From Sulfurovum sp. 16-42-52 (GTDB lineage Bacteria; Campylobacterota; Campylobacteria; Campylobacterales; Sulfurovaceae), in assembly GCA_002281755.1 (NCBI GenBank), contig NCHB01000002.1:79602-143601 (forward strand): a stretch of DNA of 64,000 bases, read 5' to 3'. A program made the position numbers and the translations under genes. The notes below the pieces were generated by a model. That model was not told where the DNA came from. It saw only the letters and a program-made list of their open reading frames with translations, and searched no databases. This document shows positions 24,757 through 34,572 of the stretch, in pieces. How positions within the stretch are numbered: position 1 is the first letter of the stretch; every line of letters starts with the position of its first letter.

Positions 24757-25359
24757 ATGTCAAGCAGTTTAGAAAAACTCAAAGCACTTGCAAGCAAGCT
24801 TGAAGACAAGTTGGAACAAAAAACAAAAGCAGGCTCCCCTGAAGCAGAAGCCAGCATGGCAGTAAAAATAGAGCCTGAATCAACTTCGGTGCCAGTTGAA
24901 GAATCAATGCCTCAAACTTTGACTGCAGTGCCAACATCGATTTTGCAGCGTATGGAAAACAGCTATGATGGTGTACGAGAAGAGAATATGAACCGTGTCA
25001 AACAGCTCTTTTACAAATTGAAAATATTTGAGAAGTCTCCTGATTTTGAAAATGTTTTTGTCTATAAAGCGATGAACCTTTCAGGCATAGGGCTAAAAGA
25101 AGATGATTTTGGTGAAGTACGCGAGGGTAAATATATTCAGGTCATTGCCATCACCTATGAACCTGATAAAAATGGTAGAAAAAAGGCAAAAAATATCTCG
25201 TTGGGGTATTTTGGCAAAGGGGAGACTTTGGATGAAACTTTAAAGAGCGAAATCATTGAATTTGTTTTGAGATGGCGGTATGAAAAGGCGTTTCAAAACC
25301 TTGAACACTATAAAGATCTGATTTTAAAGGTTGAAAAACCTGCCACGACACTCTTTTAA
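24757..25359 (+). CDS. Hypothetical protein
   Basis: 200 aa, cytoplasmic. N-terminal coiled coil (about 3-25), an acidic Pro/Ser/Glu linker (26-70), then a folded C-terminal domain (about 75-200) with conserved-looking blocks FENVFVYKAMNLSGIGL, KYIQVIAITYEPDKNGRKKAKNISLGYFG. No family recognised. It starts with AAAAGGAAAACC and ends at a hairpin (25362-25388). Single gene, highly AT-rich promoter. Confidence 0.6.
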   Translation: MSSSLEKLKALASKLEDKLEQKTKAGSPEAEASMAVKIEPESTSVPVEESMPQTLTAVPTSILQRMENSYDGVREENMNRVKQLFYKLKIFEKSPDFENVFVYKAMNLSGIGLKEDDFGEVREGKYIQVIAITYEPDKNGRKKAKNISLGYFGKGETLDETLKSEIIEFVLRWRYEKAFQNLEHYKDLILKVEKPATTLF

Positions 25360-25361
25360 GA

Positions 25362-25388
25362 TGCTGGGAAAATCGTACTTTCCTAGCA
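25362..25388 (+). terminator. Hairpin terminator
   Basis: TGCTGGGAAA / TTTCCTAGCA, 10 bp including one G-T pair, 7-nt loop, no T tract; follows the 24757 gene directly. Confidence 0.55.
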
Positions 25389-25446
25389 GGCACTAATCAA
25401 TAATTGGTTACAATCTACTTCCGAATTTTACTCTTTTAGGATTTGC

Positions 25447-25785
25447 ATGCATCTAGAACTTACACCTGAAGCACTCTTGGCACAGCTTGGTTATACGCAG
25501 AATGAACAGACAGTGAAGCAAATGAACGACATCATCGCGCATACAGACAATTTTCACGCATTTTCTCAACATATCCCTTCATTTAATGATGCGTTGGCAG
25601 TTGAAAAAGGCTATATCGCAATGTCTAACACCCAGCCGTATCTGAAAATAAAATGTGATGAAGACAGCAGCGCGGACAATCTCTCTGCATTTACGGCATT
25701 GGTGAAACACTGGGAAGAAAAATACAAACTAAATCTCAAAAAAGTAGAGCAAAAACATACCTACTACCTTCTTGGTCAGCATTAA
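25447..25785 (+). CDS. Small hypothetical protein
   Basis: 112 aa, acidic, cytoplasmic. Segments LELTPEALLAQLGYT and HWEEKYKLNLKKVEQKHTYYLLGQH suggest a compact alpha/beta fold. No known domain. Its stop lies 5 bp before the helicase start, so the two are probably translated together; a helper function for the helicase is a guess. Confidence 0.55.
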   Translation: MHLELTPEALLAQLGYTQNEQTVKQMNDIIAHTDNFHAFSQHIPSFNDALAVEKGYIAMSNTQPYLKIKCDEDSSADNLSAFTALVKHWEEKYKLNLKKVEQKHTYYLLGQH

Positions 25786-25790
25786 ACTGT

Positions 25791-27860
25791 ATGCCGCTTA
25801 GTTCCCTCAATGATGAGCAGCTCAGTGCTGCTACTGCACCCTTGGGGCACAATCTGATCATCGCCAGTGCGGGGACGGGAAAGACTTCTACCATCGTAGG
25901 GCGTATCGCCCATCTTTTGCAAAGCGGATTTGCGCCTTCAGGCATTTTACTTCTTACCTTTACCAATAAAGCAGCAGGTGAGATGATCGTGCGACTGGAG
26001 CGTTATTTTTCCAAGGCTATTGTCAGTCAAATCCAAGCAGGTACCTTTCATGCCGTCTCTTACCGCTGGCTCAAAGAGGTTTATCCGCATCTGGCACTCA
26101 AACAACCCTCTGAGCTTAAAACCCTTTTTAGAAGTATCTACGAGAAACGCAATTTTGAACGGATGAATCTTGACATACAGGCTTTTTCAGCGAGTTATTT
26201 GTATGAGATGTACTCTTTGTACCAAAATGCTTCTTTGGAGCGTTTTGATGTTTGGTTTTTAGAAAAATACCCTGAGCACGAAAGGCTGATGGATGTCTAT
26301 ATGGATATTGCACAAGAGTTTGAAGCAGAAAAGATACAGTACGGCTTTGCTTCATATAACGATCTGTTGCTGCGTACCAAAGATTACCTGCAAGAACATA
26401 CGCTAGACTTCACTGAAGTGCTTGTGGATGAGTATCAGGATACCAACACGCTTCAAAGTGCGCTCATCGATACGCTTAAACCAAACTCTCTTTTTTGTGT
26501 GGGAGACTATGATCAGAGTATCTATGCGTTTAATGGAGCTAATATTGAAAATATTGCCAGTTTTTCAACACGCTATCCCCGTGCAAAAGTTTTTACCCTT
26601 AAGACCAATTACCGCTCGACTGCACCCATATTGTCTCTAGCAAACCGTGTGATAGAACGCAATGAGCGTATCTACCCCAAAAAACTTGAAGTGGGGCGGG
26701 TTATCAAAAGCACACCGCCTAAACTCTTGATGTATACCGATCTCTTTGAGCAGTATCAGTCCATCGCTGAGGGCATCAAACGTACCCATGTACCCAACGA
26801 CCAGATCGCTGTTATCTTTAGAAACAACTCCTCAGCCGATGGTGTGGAAGCCAGTCTTAGAGAGTATGGCATACCGTGTAAGCGTAAGGGAGGAACGAGT
26901 TTTTTTGATGCCAAAGAGATCAAGTTTTTACTCGATCTCTTGGCACTATTGGTGAATGCAAAAGATATGATGGCGTTTATTCATATTTTTGAATATGCAA
27001 GAGGGGTCGGCTCAGCACTCTCCAAAGAGTTTTTCCAGTGTTTTTTGCATTTTGGCAAAGGCAATCTGATGCAGGGGATTCTATTTCCTAAAGTATTTGA
27101 TCTTCCCAAGCTCAATCCCAATAAAAATATACAGCTGGGACTCTTTGAAGAAGATGAACAAATAGGCTCTGCGGCGCGGTTTTCGAGTATGGGACTAGAT
27201 AAAACTCTCTATGAGCATCCGCTGCTCAAACATGCAAAACTCACACAGGATGGCATGGCATTTTTTGCACTCTTTTATGGTTTCATGCAGCGTGTACATG
27301 GGGTTCAAAAACCTTCAGAGGTTTTGAAGTATGCTGTGACTTCAAAACTCTACGGCATGATAGTGGAGATTTTGGCGACACAAAGAGGAAGGCTCAAATC
27401 GGGTGAAATCGATGTTGAGAAAAAAAAGAATGCCAAAGAACGCATCGAGAGAAAAGCGCAGCTGCTTTTAGATCTTTCACGTCAATACAATGAATTGCCC
27501 CGTTTTGTCAATGCGATGGTACTTGGTGGCAATGAACTCAGCGAAGGTGAAGGGGTCAATCTGCTGACCGTGCATGCAAGCAAAGGGCTTGAATTTCAAG
27601 AGGTATATGTGATAGATCTGGTGGACGGAAGGTTCCCCAACAGAAAGATGATGTCAAGCATAGAAGAAGAAAGGCGTTTGTTCTATGTGGCAGTGACGCG
27701 TGCCAGAGACAGGCTCTATCTGAGTTTGGCACAGTTTGATAAAGTCAAAAAAATAGACTACAAACCTTCACAGTTCTTGCATGAAGCAGGGCTGATTCAA
27801 GGTGAGTTTGTGGAACCTGAACCCAAAGAAAAGAAGAAAAAACCAAAAAGCGAAGATTAA
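25791..27860 (+). CDS. UvrD/Rep/PcrA-family DNA helicase
   Basis: 689 aa, 3'-5' superfamily 1A helicase for repair or replication restart. Motifs in order: Q motif LNDEQ, Walker A ASAGTGKT (about 26-33), LLLTFTNKAAGEM, Walker B VDEYQDTN, GDYDQSIYAFNGA, TNYRS, LLTVHASKGLEF and YVAVTRARDRLYLS. The basic C-terminal tail (EPKEKKKKPKSED) is typical of PcrA-like proteins. It ends in a 4-bp convergent overlap with the NYN gene. No strong ribosome site precedes the ATG, in keeping with coupling to the small gene upstream. Confidence 0.93.
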   Translation: MPLSSLNDEQLSAATAPLGHNLIIASAGTGKTSTIVGRIAHLLQSGFAPSGILLLTFTNKAAGEMIVRLERYFSKAIVSQIQAGTFHAVSYRWLKEVYPHLALKQPSELKTLFRSIYEKRNFERMNLDIQAFSASYLYEMYSLYQNASLERFDVWFLEKYPEHERLMDVYMDIAQEFEAEKIQYGFASYNDLLLRTKDYLQEHTLDFTEVLVDEYQDTNTLQSALIDTLKPNSLFCVGDYDQSIYAFNGANIENIASFSTRYPRAKVFTLKTNYRSTAPILSLANRVIERNERIYPKKLEVGRVIKSTPPKLLMYTDLFEQYQSIAEGIKRTHVPNDQIAVIFRNNSSADGVEASLREYGIPCKRKGGTSFFDAKEIKFLLDLLALLVNAKDMMAFIHIFEYARGVGSALSKEFFQCFLHFGKGNLMQGILFPKVFDLPKLNPNKNIQLGLFEEDEQIGSAARFSSMGLDKTLYEHPLLKHAKLTQDGMAFFALFYGFMQRVHGVQKPSEVLKYAVTSKLYGMIVEILATQRGRLKSGEIDVEKKKNAKERIERKAQLLLDLSRQYNELPRFVNAMVLGGNELSEGEGVNLLTVHASKGLEFQEVYVIDLVDGRFPNRKMMSSIEEERRLFYVAVTRARDRLYLSLAQFDKVKKIDYKPSQFLHEAGLIQGEFVEPEPKEKKKKPKSED

Positions 27861-28624
27861 TAGTCTACTTTTTGACGAATGCTCATCTGTTTGGTATCAG
27901 GATCAAGATAGATATCAAAGAGATCGATTTCACTGATAAGGTTACTGAGTTTTTTATACCCAAAATTGATAGGAGAAAAAGAAGTTGAGTTGTTGATGTA
28001 TTGTCCGATACTCGAGAGATTTGCCCAGCCGTCTTCATCCATCGTTTGCTCTAATGCTGTTCTAAGTACATTGACCAGCCACGTGTCCTGACGCATCTCT
28101 TTGCCTGACTTTTTCAGCGGTGCATGGAGGGACTCTGTACTGCGTACTTCACTGCTGCCAGCTTCTTTGTGTGTCTCCTGCTTCATCAGCTGTTCGGTAA
28201 AAATAAACTGAGAACACGCAGCCATAAAAGGCTTTGGGGTTTTTCTCTCCCCAAAGCCATACACCTTAATACCCTCATTTTGTACGCGCATCACAACAGG
28301 CGTAAAGTCAGAGTCGCTTGTAGCAAAAGCAAAAGCATCAATGTCCTTGGTGTGTAATAGGTCAATTGCATCGATGGTCATCAAGATATCGGTGGCATTT
28401 TTGTTTTTGGAGTAGTCAAATTGTTGTATGGGTTTGATGGCAAACTCCAAGAGTTTATCTTCCCAATTTTTAAGATTGTCTTTCGTCCAGTTGCCATAGG
28501 CTTGGCGTATGTTTACCACACCATATTTGCTGAGTTCATTGATGATGCCTTCGATGGAGCGATGTGAGATGTTGTCACAGTCTATGAAAAGTGCGATATG
28601 ATCTTCTGTTTTAGTTCTTGCCAT
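27857..28624 (-). CDS. NYN-domain ribonuclease with OST-HTH/LOTUS domain
   Basis: 255 aa. N-terminal NYN (PIN-like) nuclease domain (about 8-150) with the acidic residues in LFIDCDN, KNATDILMTIDAID and ATSDSDFTPVV. After a linker, a C-terminal OST-HTH (LOTUS) domain (about 180-250: WVNVLRTALEQTMDEDGWANLSSIGQYINN, PINFGYKKLSNLI, FDIYLDP). Such proteins are thought to cleave or process RNA. It follows rsmD-like gene by 2 bp, suggesting an RNA-metabolism pair. Confidence 0.85.
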   Translation of the reverse strand: MARTKTEDHIALFIDCDNISHRSIEGIINELSKYGVVNIRQAYGNWTKDNLKNWEDKLLEFAIKPIQQFDYSKNKNATDILMTIDAIDLLHTKDIDAFAFATSDSDFTPVVMRVQNEGIKVYGFGERKTPKPFMAACSQFIFTEQLMKQETHKEAGSSEVRSTESLHAPLKKSGKEMRQDTWLVNVLRTALEQTMDEDGWANLSSIGQYINNSTSFSPINFGYKKLSNLISEIDLFDIYLDPDTKQMSIRQKVDY

Positions 28625-28626
28625 GT

Positions 28627-29241
28627 TTACCCTTTTGGTAGATAATAGGTCATCGTGCTACGACCAAATTTTTTGCGTTTTTTTAATTCCAAAGCACCGA
28701 TACTCTGTGGCATATCCAAATGAGTCATGTGCTCTACAATGACCATCTCACAAGTCTCAGGCTCGATACTCTCTATCAATCGAATTGTTTTGTCATAGAT
28801 ATCATCCATCCCGTCACGCGTTGAAAAAGGCGGGTCAAAATAGAAGTAGGTTTTAGCGGTACTTTTTTTCACCATTCCATAAACAAGCGAAAATTTTTCA
28901 AAACTGTCTCCATAAAAGAGATGAGCATTCGCGGCACCCAATCGTTTGACATTGTCTTCCAAAGATCGGTAAGCGGTTTTGTTGTACTCCATAAAGTAGC
29001 AGTTGCCAGCACCTCTACTGAGTGCTTCCAGTCCCACTGAACCGCTTCCGGCAAAGACCTCTACAAAGTTTTTGTCGATGATGTCAAACTGCAGGGTGTT
29101 GAAAAGTGACTCTTTGAGGATGCTTTTTGAGCTGCGTGTCGTGAAGATGTCGGGTATCTCTATTTTCTTGCCTTTATGGATGCCGGCATTGATGGTGGTG
29201 GTAAAGTGTTTGATTTTTTCTTTTTTGATTATTTCTTTCAT
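28627..29241 (-). CDS. rsmD: 16S rRNA (guanine966-N2)-methyltransferase RsmD-like
   Basis: 204 aa. SAM-binding motif VEVFAGSGSVGLEALSRGA (about 62-80) and the catalytic DPPF of N2-guanine methyltransferases in YFYFDPPFS. RPTTD-like start region is TTRSSKSILKESLFNTL (usually RPTxxRVREALFN), the main reason for slight caution. It modifies 16S rRNA in the 30S subunit. Upstream of and tightly linked to the NYN gene on the minus strand. Confidence 0.88.
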   Translation of the reverse strand: MKEIIKKEKIKHFTTTINAGIHKGKKIEIPDIFTTRSSKSILKESLFNTLQFDIIDKNFVEVFAGSGSVGLEALSRGAGNCYFMEYNKTAYRSLEDNVKRLGAANAHLFYGDSFEKFSLVYGMVKKSTAKTYFYFDPPFSTRDGMDDIYDKTIRLIESIEPETCEMVIVEHMTHLDMPQSIGALELKKRKKFGRSTMTYYLPKG

Positions 29242-29290
29242 GAGTGTATTTTACCTAAACAAGCGTAAGAGTGAGGCATGCGTCTTACAC

Positions 29291-30619
29291 TCAAAAAAGC
29301 ACGATTGTTTTGAGTGTGTTGATGAGTTTACTGCCTTCTCGTACATCGGAGCGTTCTTTACCTGGTTCGGTCGAAGTGATGATGGTGCGACCCGTGATGA
29401 GTTTGGTACCGTCATTTTTACGCACCCCCCAATAGGTGTGCATCACAACAGGCTCTCCTTTGTACTCACCCAGATAGAGCACAATGTGCCCTGGTACATA
29501 AAGCAGGGAACGAAAAGGGTCAGCTTTTTTGATGATGGTTTGTTTTTTGAGTGCCTTAGGCAGTCCTTGGATGAGTACAGACTTGCCATCTTGTGCCTGT
29601 TTACTTGAGTTTCTACGTATAAAAATCCCAAATGCACCCAAAAAATCTCTCGTGGTAGCAGAACAGTCACGACACTCATAACTTCCACCCCAACCATAAG
29701 GTTCACCAAAAAACTCTTTAGCCAGCATCGCGACATTGGCAGGCGTAAAAGGTAAAGGTTTTCTTGCGATAAGTGTGTCATCAACTACATTTACCTGTTC
29801 GATGGATGCCTGACCTTTCTCGTTACGTTTTGCAGCTAAATAGCTTTTTCCGTCGCTACTGAGAGGGAAAATCGTACCCAGTTTCACGATGCTAAGCGCT
29901 TTGCCTGCATCATAGAGTCTGAGGTTGTCCTTGATGACCATCGCGTAGTTTCCGTTTTGAAAGGTTTGGATGAACGCCTCATTCACTAGTGCCAAATCAG
30001 TTGTTCTGACCCAGCCAAAAGAGTAAGATGCACGTACAAATGCCCATTGTTTGTCTTTGGAAAAGTGTGAGAGATAGAGCGGTACATTCATATGTAAAGA
30101 TGAGTTCTGGTTGTAGTCAAAGGGAAAACCCTCACCTGGTTTTTTAGGGTCACGGTAAAAGGCATGCTCTGTAGGCAGTGCCTTGACATTGGTGTGTTTG
30201 ACGGTAATAGCCTTATATTTTTTACTATCAAGTTGGCTGTAGTCGGCGTTGTTTATCCATTGTTTGTACACGCTTGAGGGTATGATGCTGCCATCAGCTT
30301 TAAAGATAGGCTTTTTACTGACAAAATTAACTTCCCAGCCCAAATCTTTTTTGGGTATCTCTAGGCTTTGTGCGGCCCACGGTCTAAAATATTTTTCGTT
30401 AAATTTTTTGTCAAATGCCTCTTGCTGTGTTTTGGAAAAGGGTTTGATTTGTGTCGCATAAAATGCAGGATCTTGAGGGATTTTTTGCATATCTGCAACA
30501 ACATTTTTGGGCATATGGTCTATTTTGCTTGTGGTTCGTTTGCTCTCTTTGAGCGTATAGTTCGCCTGCAGGCTTAGGCTCAAGACAAGAAAGGTGAAGA
30601 GAAGGGGTTTTATGTGCAT
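29291..30619 (-). CDS. SH3-domain NlpC/P60 peptidase
   Basis: 442 aa from the ATG at 30619, which gives a normal signal peptide (MHIKPLLFTFLVLSLSLQA); a second ATG nine codons earlier is possible. Order: N-terminal stabilising segment (about 25-130), two SH3b-like domains (about 140-290), then the NlpC/P60 domain with the catalytic Cys in YECRDCSATTRDFLG and His in VPGHIVLYLG. Cleaves peptidoglycan stem peptides, probably gamma-D-Glu-diaminopimelate bonds, in the periplasm. Single gene; a terminator lies upstream on its strand. Confidence 0.85.
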   Translation of the reverse strand: MHIKPLLFTFLVLSLSLQANYTLKESKRTTSKIDHMPKNVVADMQKIPQDPAFYATQIKPFSKTQQEAFDKKFNEKYFRPWAAQSLEIPKKDLGWEVNFVSKKPIFKADGSIIPSSVYKQWINNADYSQLDSKKYKAITVKHTNVKALPTEHAFYRDPKKPGEGFPFDYNQNSSLHMNVPLYLSHFSKDKQWAFVRASYSFGWVRTTDLALVNEAFIQTFQNGNYAMVIKDNLRLYDAGKALSIVKLGTIFPLSSDGKSYLAAKRNEKGQASIEQVNVVDDTLIARKPLPFTPANVAMLAKEFFGEPYGWGGSYECRDCSATTRDFLGAFGIFIRRNSSKQAQDGKSVLIQGLPKALKKQTIIKKADPFRSLLYVPGHIVLYLGEYKGEPVVMHTYWGVRKNDGTKLITGRTIITSTEPGKERSDVREGSKLINTLKTIVLF

Positions 30620-30692
30620 GGTGCTCTCGGTACTGTATTTTGTCATTATGATAATACAATTTGGTTAATAGATGGCGTAGTGGGTTGTAAAA

Positions 30693-30732
30693 GCATTGCC
30701 TCATTTTAAAGGAGGATTTGGCAAGGCAATGC
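30693..30732 (-). terminator. Terminator of the DUF2062 gene
   Basis: On the minus strand GCATTGCCT (30732-30724), a 22-nt loop, AGGCAATGC (30701-30693) and then TTTT. It separates the DUF2062 gene from the NlpC/P60 gene. The loop carries AAAGGAGG on the plus strand, likely by chance. Confidence 0.6.
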
Positions 30733-30805
30733 AGTGTTTGATTACAACAAAAGAAGTATGACGCAGGAGTGTTAAGTTTGTGTTAAATGCGTAAAGTATT
30801 TTGTG

Positions 30806-31327
30806 TTAGGATTGTTCTTGTTCTGCTTTGGCTTTTCTTTGTTGTTCCTTTAATGCTCTTTCTCTGGTCACCGAGCTGATCCAAAGACGGTTGAGTAAGA
30901 TGTAAATGAGACTTGAGACTACTACAGAGTAAAACGCCGTCCCTACATATAAAGGCACAAGGATAGCATCAAGATTTTCGCTAAACCAATCTATACTCAG
31001 TTCTATATCAGCTACTCCTTCACGTCCTAGCAGGAAATTTCCCGTAAGGTACTCCATATAGTACATCAAAGGCATGGTAAAAGGATTGCTCAGCCACACC
31101 ATGGAGATGGAGATAGGTACATTAAATCGTAGAAACGGTGTGGTAGCCATCACCGCCAACATCTGCATAGGCATCGGGATAAAGCCCCAAAAAAGCCCAA
31201 CATAGATCCCTCGGGTTACCATCTGTCTGTTGACAGCAAGGTACGCCGTAGGCAGATTGTACTTTTCCAAAAAGAGATTGACTTTGCTTTTTTGGTTGGG
31301 ATTATTTTTAAAAATTTTTCGTATCAT
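30806..31327 (-). CDS. DUF2062 membrane protein
   Basis: 173 aa from the ATG at 31327, which has GGA at 4-nt spacing; the frame is open for another 40 codons but those overlap the prs promoter palindrome. Contains the DUF2062 core: VTRGIYVGLFWGFIPMPMQML, a second hydrophobic stretch with NPFTMPLMYYMEYLTG, and a third membrane segment, ending in a charged Lys/Glu/Gln tail. Function of the family unknown. Divergent from prs. Confidence 0.75.
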   Translation of the reverse strand: MIRKIFKNNPNQKSKVNLFLEKYNLPTAYLAVNRQMVTRGIYVGLFWGFIPMPMQMLAVMATTPFLRFNVPISISMVWLSNPFTMPLMYYMEYLTGNFLLGREGVADIELSIDWFSENLDAILVPLYVGTAFYSVVVSSLIYILLNRLWISSVTRERALKEQQRKAKAEQEQS

Positions 31328-31405
31328 CAGATTCCGTACAGGTGTGGATGTTTTAAAGTGAGTGTATGATGCATGAGCTTTAAACCCCCTTTTTATCAAC
31401 TTTTG

Positions 31406-31424
31406 TGTAGAATACCATTCTACA
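31406..31424. promoter_or_regulatory. Palindrome between DUF2062 and prs
   Basis: TGTAGAAT-type arms: GTAGAAT (31407-31413), ACC, ATTCTAC (31417-31423), extended by one T-A pair at 31406/31424. TAGAAT is a plausible -10 for prs, so this could be an operator overlapping the promoter. Confidence 0.4.
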
Positions 31425-31448
31425 ATTATGCATAAAAAGGTACACACT

Positions 31449-32384
31449 ATGAGCGGATATATGATATTTTCTGGAACATCAAACCCTGAACTCTCACAAG
31501 AGATTGCAAACTATCTGCAGATGCCTCTTTCATTGGCTACTATCAATCGTTTTTCTGATGGTGAGATTAATGTACAGATTGCTGAGAGTGTCCGTGGTAA
31601 AGATGTGTTTATCATTCAGCCGACCTCTGCACCTGCAAACAGAAACTTGATGGAGCTACTCATCATGACTGATGCACTCAAGCGCTCTTCAGCTAAGTCT
31701 ATCACCGCTGTTGTGCCTTATTATGGGTATGCAAGACAAGATAGAAAAGCTGCGCCACGCGTACCTATCTCTGCGAAGCTTGTCGCCAATCTGATGGAGA
31801 CTGCCGGGATTACCAGAGTGGTAACGGTTGATCTTCATGCTTCACAGATACAGGGATTTTTTGATATTCCTGTGGACAATCTTTACGGCGCGATTTTGTT
31901 TATGGATTATATCAGAGCCAAAAAGTTAGCCAATCCTGTGATTGCCTCTCCGGATATCGGTGGTGTCGCAAGAGCGCGGTATTTTGCAGATAGACTGGGG
32001 CTTGATATGGTTATCGTCGATAAAAGACGACAAAAAGCCAATGAGAGTGAGGTGATGAACGTTATCGGTTCTGTTGACGGCAAAGATGTGATTTTGATCG
32101 ATGATATGGTGGACACAGCCGGAACGATGGTCAAAGCCGCTAGCGCGCTTAAAAAACTTGGAGCCACATCAGTCATGGCATGCTGTACCCATCCTGTTCT
32201 CTCAGGCCCTGCGTATGAGCGCATCGAAGAGGGTGAACTGGATGAACTGGTCGTTGCCAATACCATCCCCATGACCAAAACAAGTAAAAAGATCAAAATG
32301 CTTTCCACGGCATCTATGCTGGGTGAAGTGATACGAAGAGTACATAACAATGAGAGTGTCAACTCACTTTTTGAAACAAATTAA
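31449..32384 (+). CDS. prs: Ribose-phosphate pyrophosphokinase
   Basis: 311 aa from the ATG at 31449 (MSGYMIFSGTSNPELSQEIA), matching the normal family N-terminus; the seven extra upstream codons lack a ribosome site. Makes PRPP for nucleotide, His and Trp synthesis. RQDRKAAPRVPISAK-type ATP loop, DLHASQIQGFF catalytic loop, and the PRPP-binding VLIDDMVDTAGTMV. AAAAAGG lies upstream. The lepA gene follows after 18 bp. Confidence 0.97.
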   Translation: MSGYMIFSGTSNPELSQEIANYLQMPLSLATINRFSDGEINVQIAESVRGKDVFIIQPTSAPANRNLMELLIMTDALKRSSAKSITAVVPYYGYARQDRKAAPRVPISAKLVANLMETAGITRVVTVDLHASQIQGFFDIPVDNLYGAILFMDYIRAKKLANPVIASPDIGGVARARYFADRLGLDMVIVDKRRQKANESEVMNVIGSVDGKDVILIDDMVDTAGTMVKAASALKKLGATSVMACCTHPVLSGPAYERIEEGELDELVVANTIPMTKTSKKIKMLSTASMLGEVIRRVHNNESVNSLFETN

Positions 32385-32402
32385 TAGTAACCAAGGAACG
32401 TA

Positions 32403-34214
32403 ATGTCCAACCCTATACCGCAATCACGCATACGCAATTTTTCTATCATCGCACATATCGACCACGGCAAATCCACTTTGGCCGACCGTATCATCCAAGA
32501 GTGTGGTGCTGTGACCGACCGACAAATGTCTGCTCAGGTCATGGACACGATGGATATCGAAAAAGAGCGTGGTATTACGATTAAAGCACAGTCTGTACGT
32601 CTTGACTATGTTAAAGACGGTGAGCATTACATCCTCAATCTCATCGACACTCCGGGGCATGTCGATTTTTCTTATGAAGTGAGCCGTTCTTTGGCCTCTT
32701 CTGAAGGTGCACTGCTCATTGTCGATGCAGCCCAAGGGGTAGAGGCACAAACCATTGCCAATGTGTACATCGCGATGGAAAATAATCTTGAACTTTTGCC
32801 TGTGGTTAACAAGATAGACCTCCCCGCTGCTGATCCTGATAGAGTACTGGCTGAACTGGAAGAAGCCATCGGCATCGATGCCACGGAGCACAATCTGGTC
32901 TCTGCCAAAACTGGGCAGGGCGTGAAAGATCTCATCGATGCCATCGTTGACCGTATCCCTGCACCACAAGGTAAAGAAGACGCTCCGGCAAAAGCACTCA
33001 TTTATGATTCATGGTTTGACAACTATATGGGTGCCTTGGCATTGGTACGTGTTTTTGAAGGCAGTATCAAAAAAGGGCAGATAGTCAAGATTATGGGCAC
33101 TAAAGATGACCATCAGGTGTTGCGTATGATGTACCCCAATCCTATCGCCACTATCGATACCGATGAGATACGCACGGGAGAGATAGGCATCGTGGTGATG
33201 GGACTCAAAACCGTGGACAGCATCAAAGTAGGCGATACTGTCACTGACTCTAAGAACCCCACCGCTGAACCTATTCATGGCTTTGAGCCGGCTAAACCTT
33301 TTGTTTTTGCGGGGATTTATCCTATCGAGACAGACCGTTTTGAAGATTTGCGTGACGCACTGAACAAGCTTAAACTCAACGACTCTTCGCTCAGTTTTGA
33401 GCCTGAGAGTTCGATGGCTTTGGGTTCTGGTTTTAGAACAGGGTTTTTGGGCATGCTTCACATGGAAGTAGTCAAAGAGCGTTTGGAGCGTGAGTTCAAC
33501 CTTGAACTTATCGCCACTGCACCGACAGTTGTCTACAGAGTCAAGCAAACCAACGGCGAAGAGCTGGTTATCCGAAACCCAAGTGAACTGCCTGAACCGC
33601 AAAAGATAGCCAGTATCTACGAGCCCTATGTCAAAGCGACCATCTTGACACCGCAGGAGTATGTGGGCAATCTCATTAAACTGCTCAACGACCGTCGGGG
33701 TATTCAGGTCAAAATGGACTATCTGAATGAAACGCGTGTTTTGTTGGAGTATGACATCCCGATGAACGAAATCGTGATGGATTTTTACGATAAACTCAAG
33801 TCTATGACCAAAGGTTATGCGAGTTTTGACTATGAACCGACAGGTTTTAGAGAAGGCAAGTTGGTGAAGCTTGATATTCGTGTTGCAGGAGATATTGTTG
33901 ATTCTTTGTCTATCATTGTGCCTGAAGAGAAAGCACGTACTAGAGGGCTTGCGTTTGTGGCACAACTTAAAGAACTCATCCCCAGACAACTTTTTGAAGT
34001 CGCTATACAAGCGAGCATCGGCAACAATGTCATCGCACGAAGCAACGTCAAGTCTATGGGTAAAAATGTTACGGCTAAATGTTACGGCGGTGATATCACC
34101 CGTAAAAGAAAGCTCTTGGAAAAACAAAAAGCAGGAAAAAAACGGATGAAGTCTATCGGTTCAGTGGAAGTGCCACAAGAAGCCTTCATGGCTGTGTTGA
34201 AGTTGGATAGCTAA
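32403..34214 (+). CDS. lepA: Elongation factor 4 (LepA)
   Basis: 603 aa, full length. Ribosome-associated translational GTPase. G1 [10 protein letters not shown]2 RGITI, G3 DTPGH, G4 NKID, G5 SAK(T) are in order, and the LepA-specific C-terminal domain ends with [26 protein letters not shown]. Second in an apparent prs-lepA-NifX-like unit. Confidence 0.98.
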   Translation: MSNPIPQSRIRNFSIIAHIDHGKSTLADRIIQECGAVTDRQMSAQVMDTMDIEKERGITIKAQSVRLDYVKDGEHYILNLIDTPGHVDFSYEVSRSLASSEGALLIVDAAQGVEAQTIANVYIAMENNLELLPVVNKIDLPAADPDRVLAELEEAIGIDATEHNLVSAKTGQGVKDLIDAIVDRIPAPQGKEDAPAKALIYDSWFDNYMGALALVRVFEGSIKKGQIVKIMGTKDDHQVLRMMYPNPIATIDTDEIRTGEIGIVVMGLKTVDSIKVGDTVTDSKNPTAEPIHGFEPAKPFVFAGIYPIETDRFEDLRDALNKLKLNDSSLSFEPESSMALGSGFRTGFLGMLHMEVVKERLEREFNLELIATAPTVVYRVKQTNGEELVIRNPSELPEPQKIASIYEPYVKATILTPQEYVGNLIKLLNDRRGIQVKMDYLNETRVLLEYDIPMNEIVMDFYDKLKSMTKGYASFDYEPTGFREGKLVKLDIRVAGDIVDSLSIIVPEEKARTRGLAFVAQLKELIPRQLFEVAIQASIGNNVIARSNVKSMGKNVTAKCYGGDITRKRKLLEKQKAGKKRMKSIGSVEVPQEAFMAVLKLDS

Positions 34215-34215
34215 A

Positions 34216-34572
34216 ATGACGCTCATACCCGTAGAAGAAGATAGAAAAACCATCGCCGAACGCTTTAGAAAAGCCCACTCATTTGCCTTTTTAGATGAGG
34301 GGCAAATCATGGTGCAGGAAAACCCACACAAAACCTCCAAATCTCCCGTATTTTTTGAGTATTTCAACACATTGGGCATCGACACACTTTATGTGAAAGA
34401 TTTGGGTTACAACACTTTTTTGAAGCTTCAAGAGCTAGGCGTTGCGGTGTATCTCATCCAGTCTGCTGCTACTTATAATCGTATCAAACCCAATGAACTG
34501 CTTTTGCTGGATGCAAACAATGCGAAAGAACATTGCTCTTTAGGACATCATGACAAAGAAGCCAAAGAGTGA
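34216..34572 (+). CDS. NifX/NafY-type (dinitrogenase iron-molybdenum cofactor) domain protein
   Basis: 118 aa. RFRKAHSFAFLDEGQ, FFEYFNTLGIDTLYVKDLGYNTFLKLQELGVAVYLI resemble the alpha/beta fold of the NifB/NifX/NafY C-terminal family, which binds Fe-Mo precursors in nitrogenase assembly and occurs in many non-diazotrophs with unknown metal-related roles. One Cys and several His at the C-terminus (EHCSLGHHDKE). Starts one base after lepA ends and overlaps the next gene by 4 bp. Confidence 0.7.
   Translation: MTLIPVEEDRKTIAERFRKAHSFAFLDEGQIMVQENPHKTSKSPVFFEYFNTLGIDTLYVKDLGYNTFLKLQELGVAVYLIQSAATYNRIKPNELLLLDANNAKEHCSLGHHDKEAKE

Noticed and set aside
30702..30760. A mini-gene (ATG at 30729, MQCLITTKEV) behind AAAGGAGG.
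   Set aside because: The spacing is about 15 nt, the ATG is inside the arm of a minus-strand terminator and the frame is only ten codons; best explained by the terminator sequence.
34216..34572. Nitrogen-fixation capacity.
   Set aside because: A single NifX/NafY-type domain without nif structural or assembly genes is common in non-diazotrophs.
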